From an uncultured Polyangiaceae bacterium (lineage in GTDB: Bacteria; Myxococcota_A; Polyangia; Polyangiales; Houyiibacteriaceae), in the NCBI GenBank assembly GCA_947259605.1, contig CAMYMX010000220.1, forward strand, positions 1 to 6,339: 6,339 nt of DNA, written 5' to 3'. Under the pieces are notes generated by a model. That model did not search any database, was not told the DNA's origin, and saw nothing but the letters and a program-made list of their open reading frames with translations. This document shows, piece by piece, positions 5,014-6,339 of the stretch (the stretch's first letter is position 1; every line of letters starts with the position of its first letter). Position numbers and translations under genes: made by a program.

Positions 5014-6051
5014 ATGATCACCGACTGGTTCTACGGCCTATTTTCGAACGACCTCGCCATCGATCTAGGCACGGCGACCACCCTGATATACGTCAAGGGC
5101 CGGGGCATCGTGTCCTGCGAGCCGTCTGTGGTTGCGGTCCAGGCCGACCCGCGCGGCGGAAAACGGGTCCTAGCCGTCGGCAAAGAAGCCAAGGAGATGC
5201 TTGGTCGAACGCCCGGCTCGATCCGCGCGGTCCGCCCGCTGCGCGACGGCGTCATCGCGGATTTCGACATCACCGAAGCGATGCTTCGCTACTTCATCGC
5301 CCGCGCGCATCACGATCGCAGAACGCTCGTCAAGCCACGCATCATCATTTGCGTACCGTTTGGAATCACCGAGGTCGAAAAACGCGCGGTCAAGGAGAGC
5401 GCCGAGGGCGCCGGGGCGAGAGAAGTGTTCCTCATCGAAGAGCCCATGGCCGCGGCAATCGGTGCCGGCCTACCGATCACCGAGCCGAGCGGCAACATGG
5501 TCGTCGACATCGGAGGTGGCACGACCGAAGTGGCCGTCATCTCTCTTGCCGGAATCGTCTACTCGCAGTCCGTTCGAGTCGGCGGCGACAAGATGGATGA
5601 AGCGATCATCGCGTACCTCAAGCGCAAGTACAATCTCTTGATCGGCGAGCAAACAGCTGAGCGCGTCAAGTGCACCATTGGTACCGCCTATACGGACGGT
5701 GAAGCGGCGACGATGGAAGTGAAGGGTCGCGACATGGTCGCCGGAGTCCCAAAGACGGTGATCGTCAATGCCGACGAAATTCGCGATGCGCTCACCGAAC
5801 CAATCAACGCCATCATCGAAGCGGTCATGATGGCGCTCGAACGAACCCCGCCCGAGCTCTCGGCCGACATCGTCGACAAGGGCATCGTGCTCACCGGTGG
5901 TGGCGCTCTTCTCAAGAACCTCGACGTGCTTTTGCGTGAGGAAACGGGGCTCCCCGTGATGGTTTCGGACGATCCGGTATCCGCCGTCGTCCTCGGGTCC
6001 GGCAAGGCGCTGGATCATTTGGATCTTCTCCGTGAGGTGACGATCGCATAG
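5014..6051 (+). CDS. mreB: Rod shape-determining protein MreB
   Basis: Bacterial actin homologue that forms ATP-dependent membrane-bound filaments and positions the lateral-wall peptidoglycan synthesis complex. At 345 residues it is nearly the length of E. coli MreB (347). It carries the actin-fold nucleotide motifs: phosphate 1 AIDLGTATT (residues 15-23), FLIEEPMAAAIGAGLP (139-154), phosphate 2 VVDIGGGTTEVAVIS (163-177) and the adenosine motif GIVLTGGGALL (290-300). LGRTPGSI (63-70) and RPLRDGVIADF (74-84) are typical MreB blocks. The N-terminus MITDWFYGLFSND is slightly amphipathic and may touch the membrane. The ATG at 5014 aligns with the family start; the frame stays open back to 4885, but that extension is encoded by the repeat array. 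No Shine-Dalgarno sequence is visible before 5014. The gene is followed 22 bases later by mreC. Confidence 0.97.
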   Translation: MITDWFYGLFSNDLAIDLGTATTLIYVKGRGIVSCEPSVVAVQADPRGGKRVLAVGKEAKEMLGRTPGSIRAVRPLRDGVIADFDITEAMLRYFIARAHHDRRTLVKPRIIICVPFGITEVEKRAVKESAEGAGAREVFLIEEPMAAAIGAGLPITEPSGNMVVDIGGGTTEVAVISLAGIVYSQSVRVGGDKMDEAIIAYLKRKYNLLIGEQTAERVKCTIGTAYTDGEAATMEVKGRDMVAGVPKTVIVNADEIRDALTEPINAIIEAVMMALERTPPELSADIVDKGIVLTGGGALLKNLDVLLREETGLPVMVSDDPVSAVVLGSGKALDHLDLLREVTIA

Positions 6052-6061
6052 CGCGACGAGC

Positions 6062-6066
6062 AGGGA
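6062..6066 (+). promoter_or_regulatory. Ribosome binding site for mreC
   Basis: AGGGA lies 7 bases upstream of the ATG at 6074, in the 22-base gap after mreB, and supports that start. Confidence 0.55.
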
Positions 6067-6073
6067 CGCGGCG

Positions 6074-6339
6074 ATGAACTACTTCCAGACCATTCGAGAT
6101 GCCGCCATCTTGCTCGCCCTGCTGATCGTCCCCGCCGTCTTCTTGCGCGCCAATCTCCGAGACCCGTCGGAGCTTTCCTGGCTCGACCGTGCATTGCTCC
6201 AGGTGAGCGGGCCGGTTCAGTACGTCGCCGAGTGGGCGGCAGATGGCGTCACGAGCATCGTCGAAGACTACGTTTACTTGCTGGACGTCAAAAGCGACAA
6301 CGATCACTTGCGGGCCGAGAACGATCGGTTGCAGCGTGA
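6074..6339 (+). CDS. mreC: Rod shape-determining protein MreC, N-terminal part (3' end cut off)
   Basis: Eighty-eight codons plus two bases are visible and the frame runs off the window. MreC is a bitopic inner-membrane protein whose periplasmic part links MreB filaments to the MreD-RodA-PBP2 wall-synthesis complex. The sequence shows a short cytoplasmic start (MNYFQTIRD), one membrane segment (AAILLALLIVPAVFL, about residues 10-24), a linker, the SGPVQYVAEWAADGV stretch (about 45-59) typical of MreC just outside the membrane, and the beginning of a Leu/Asn/Asp-rich coiled coil (about 70-88) that dimerises the protein. Its position 22 bases after mreB is the standard mre operon order. The TGA formed by the last three bases is out of frame and is not its stop. 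Confidence 0.9.
   Translation, partial: MNYFQTIRDAAILLALLIVPAVFLRANLRDPSELSWLDRALLQVSGPVQYVAEWAADGVTSIVEDYVYLLDVKSDNDHLRAENDRLQR

Noticed and set aside
5470..6018. 182-residue minus-strand frame opposite mreB
   Set aside because: It is a shadow of the strongly conserved mreB frame, His/Asp/Arg-rich with no domain.
6337..6339. TGA at the end of the window as the mreC stop
   Set aside because: It is out of frame: the last full mreC codon is CGT at 6335-6337, followed by two bases of the next codon.

Overview
The window is GC-rich, gene-dense bacterial chromosome with no sign of mobile DNA, RNA genes or CRISPR. Gene content and protein style suggest a member of the Myxococcota or another former deltaproteobacterial lineage: a receiver domain of the kind found at the end of hybrid kinases, an MreB/MreC pair with that flavour, and a MaoC-like protein. 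This assignment rests on remembered family resemblance and is an inference.

Layout. Bases 1-2253 carry four plus-strand genes packed as one likely operon: the end of a receiver-domain protein (cut by the window edge), a D12-class DNA adenine methyltransferase with no visible restriction partner, a small helical protein of unknown function, and a MaoC-like hot-dog protein. Junctions are a 4-base ATGA overlap, a 26-base overlap, and a start codon directly abutting the previous stop. Bases 2216-4734 carry three minus-strand genes, transcribed in the order ECF-type sigma factor, alpha/beta hydrolase (YbfF/ABHD11-like), PlsC-like acyltransferase. The acyltransferase and MaoC genes converge and overlap tail to tail by 38 bases. 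Bases 4735-5013 are a 279-base divergent intergenic region between the sigma factor and mreB. It holds a perfect 10-base palindrome, a short inverted repeat, weak promoter-like elements and, close to mreB, five tandem copies of an 11-base unit. Bases 5014-6339 carry mreB (complete) and the start of mreC (cut by the window edge), the usual order of the rod-shape operon.

How the genes may work together. MreB and MreC build the cytoskeletal scaffold of the lateral-wall synthesis machine. The divergent sigma factor lies upstream of two genes that could act on lipids or esters, so the right two thirds of the window has an envelope theme. Any regulatory link between the sigma factor and mreBC is only inferred from position. 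The left operon joins signalling and DNA methylation genes to two metabolic or unknown genes, with no obvious single pathway.

No clearly new multi-gene system is visible. The most unusual signal is the 11-base tandem array in the mreB leader. Next are the compact methyltransferase operon and the sigma factor that lacks a neighbouring anti-sigma gene.
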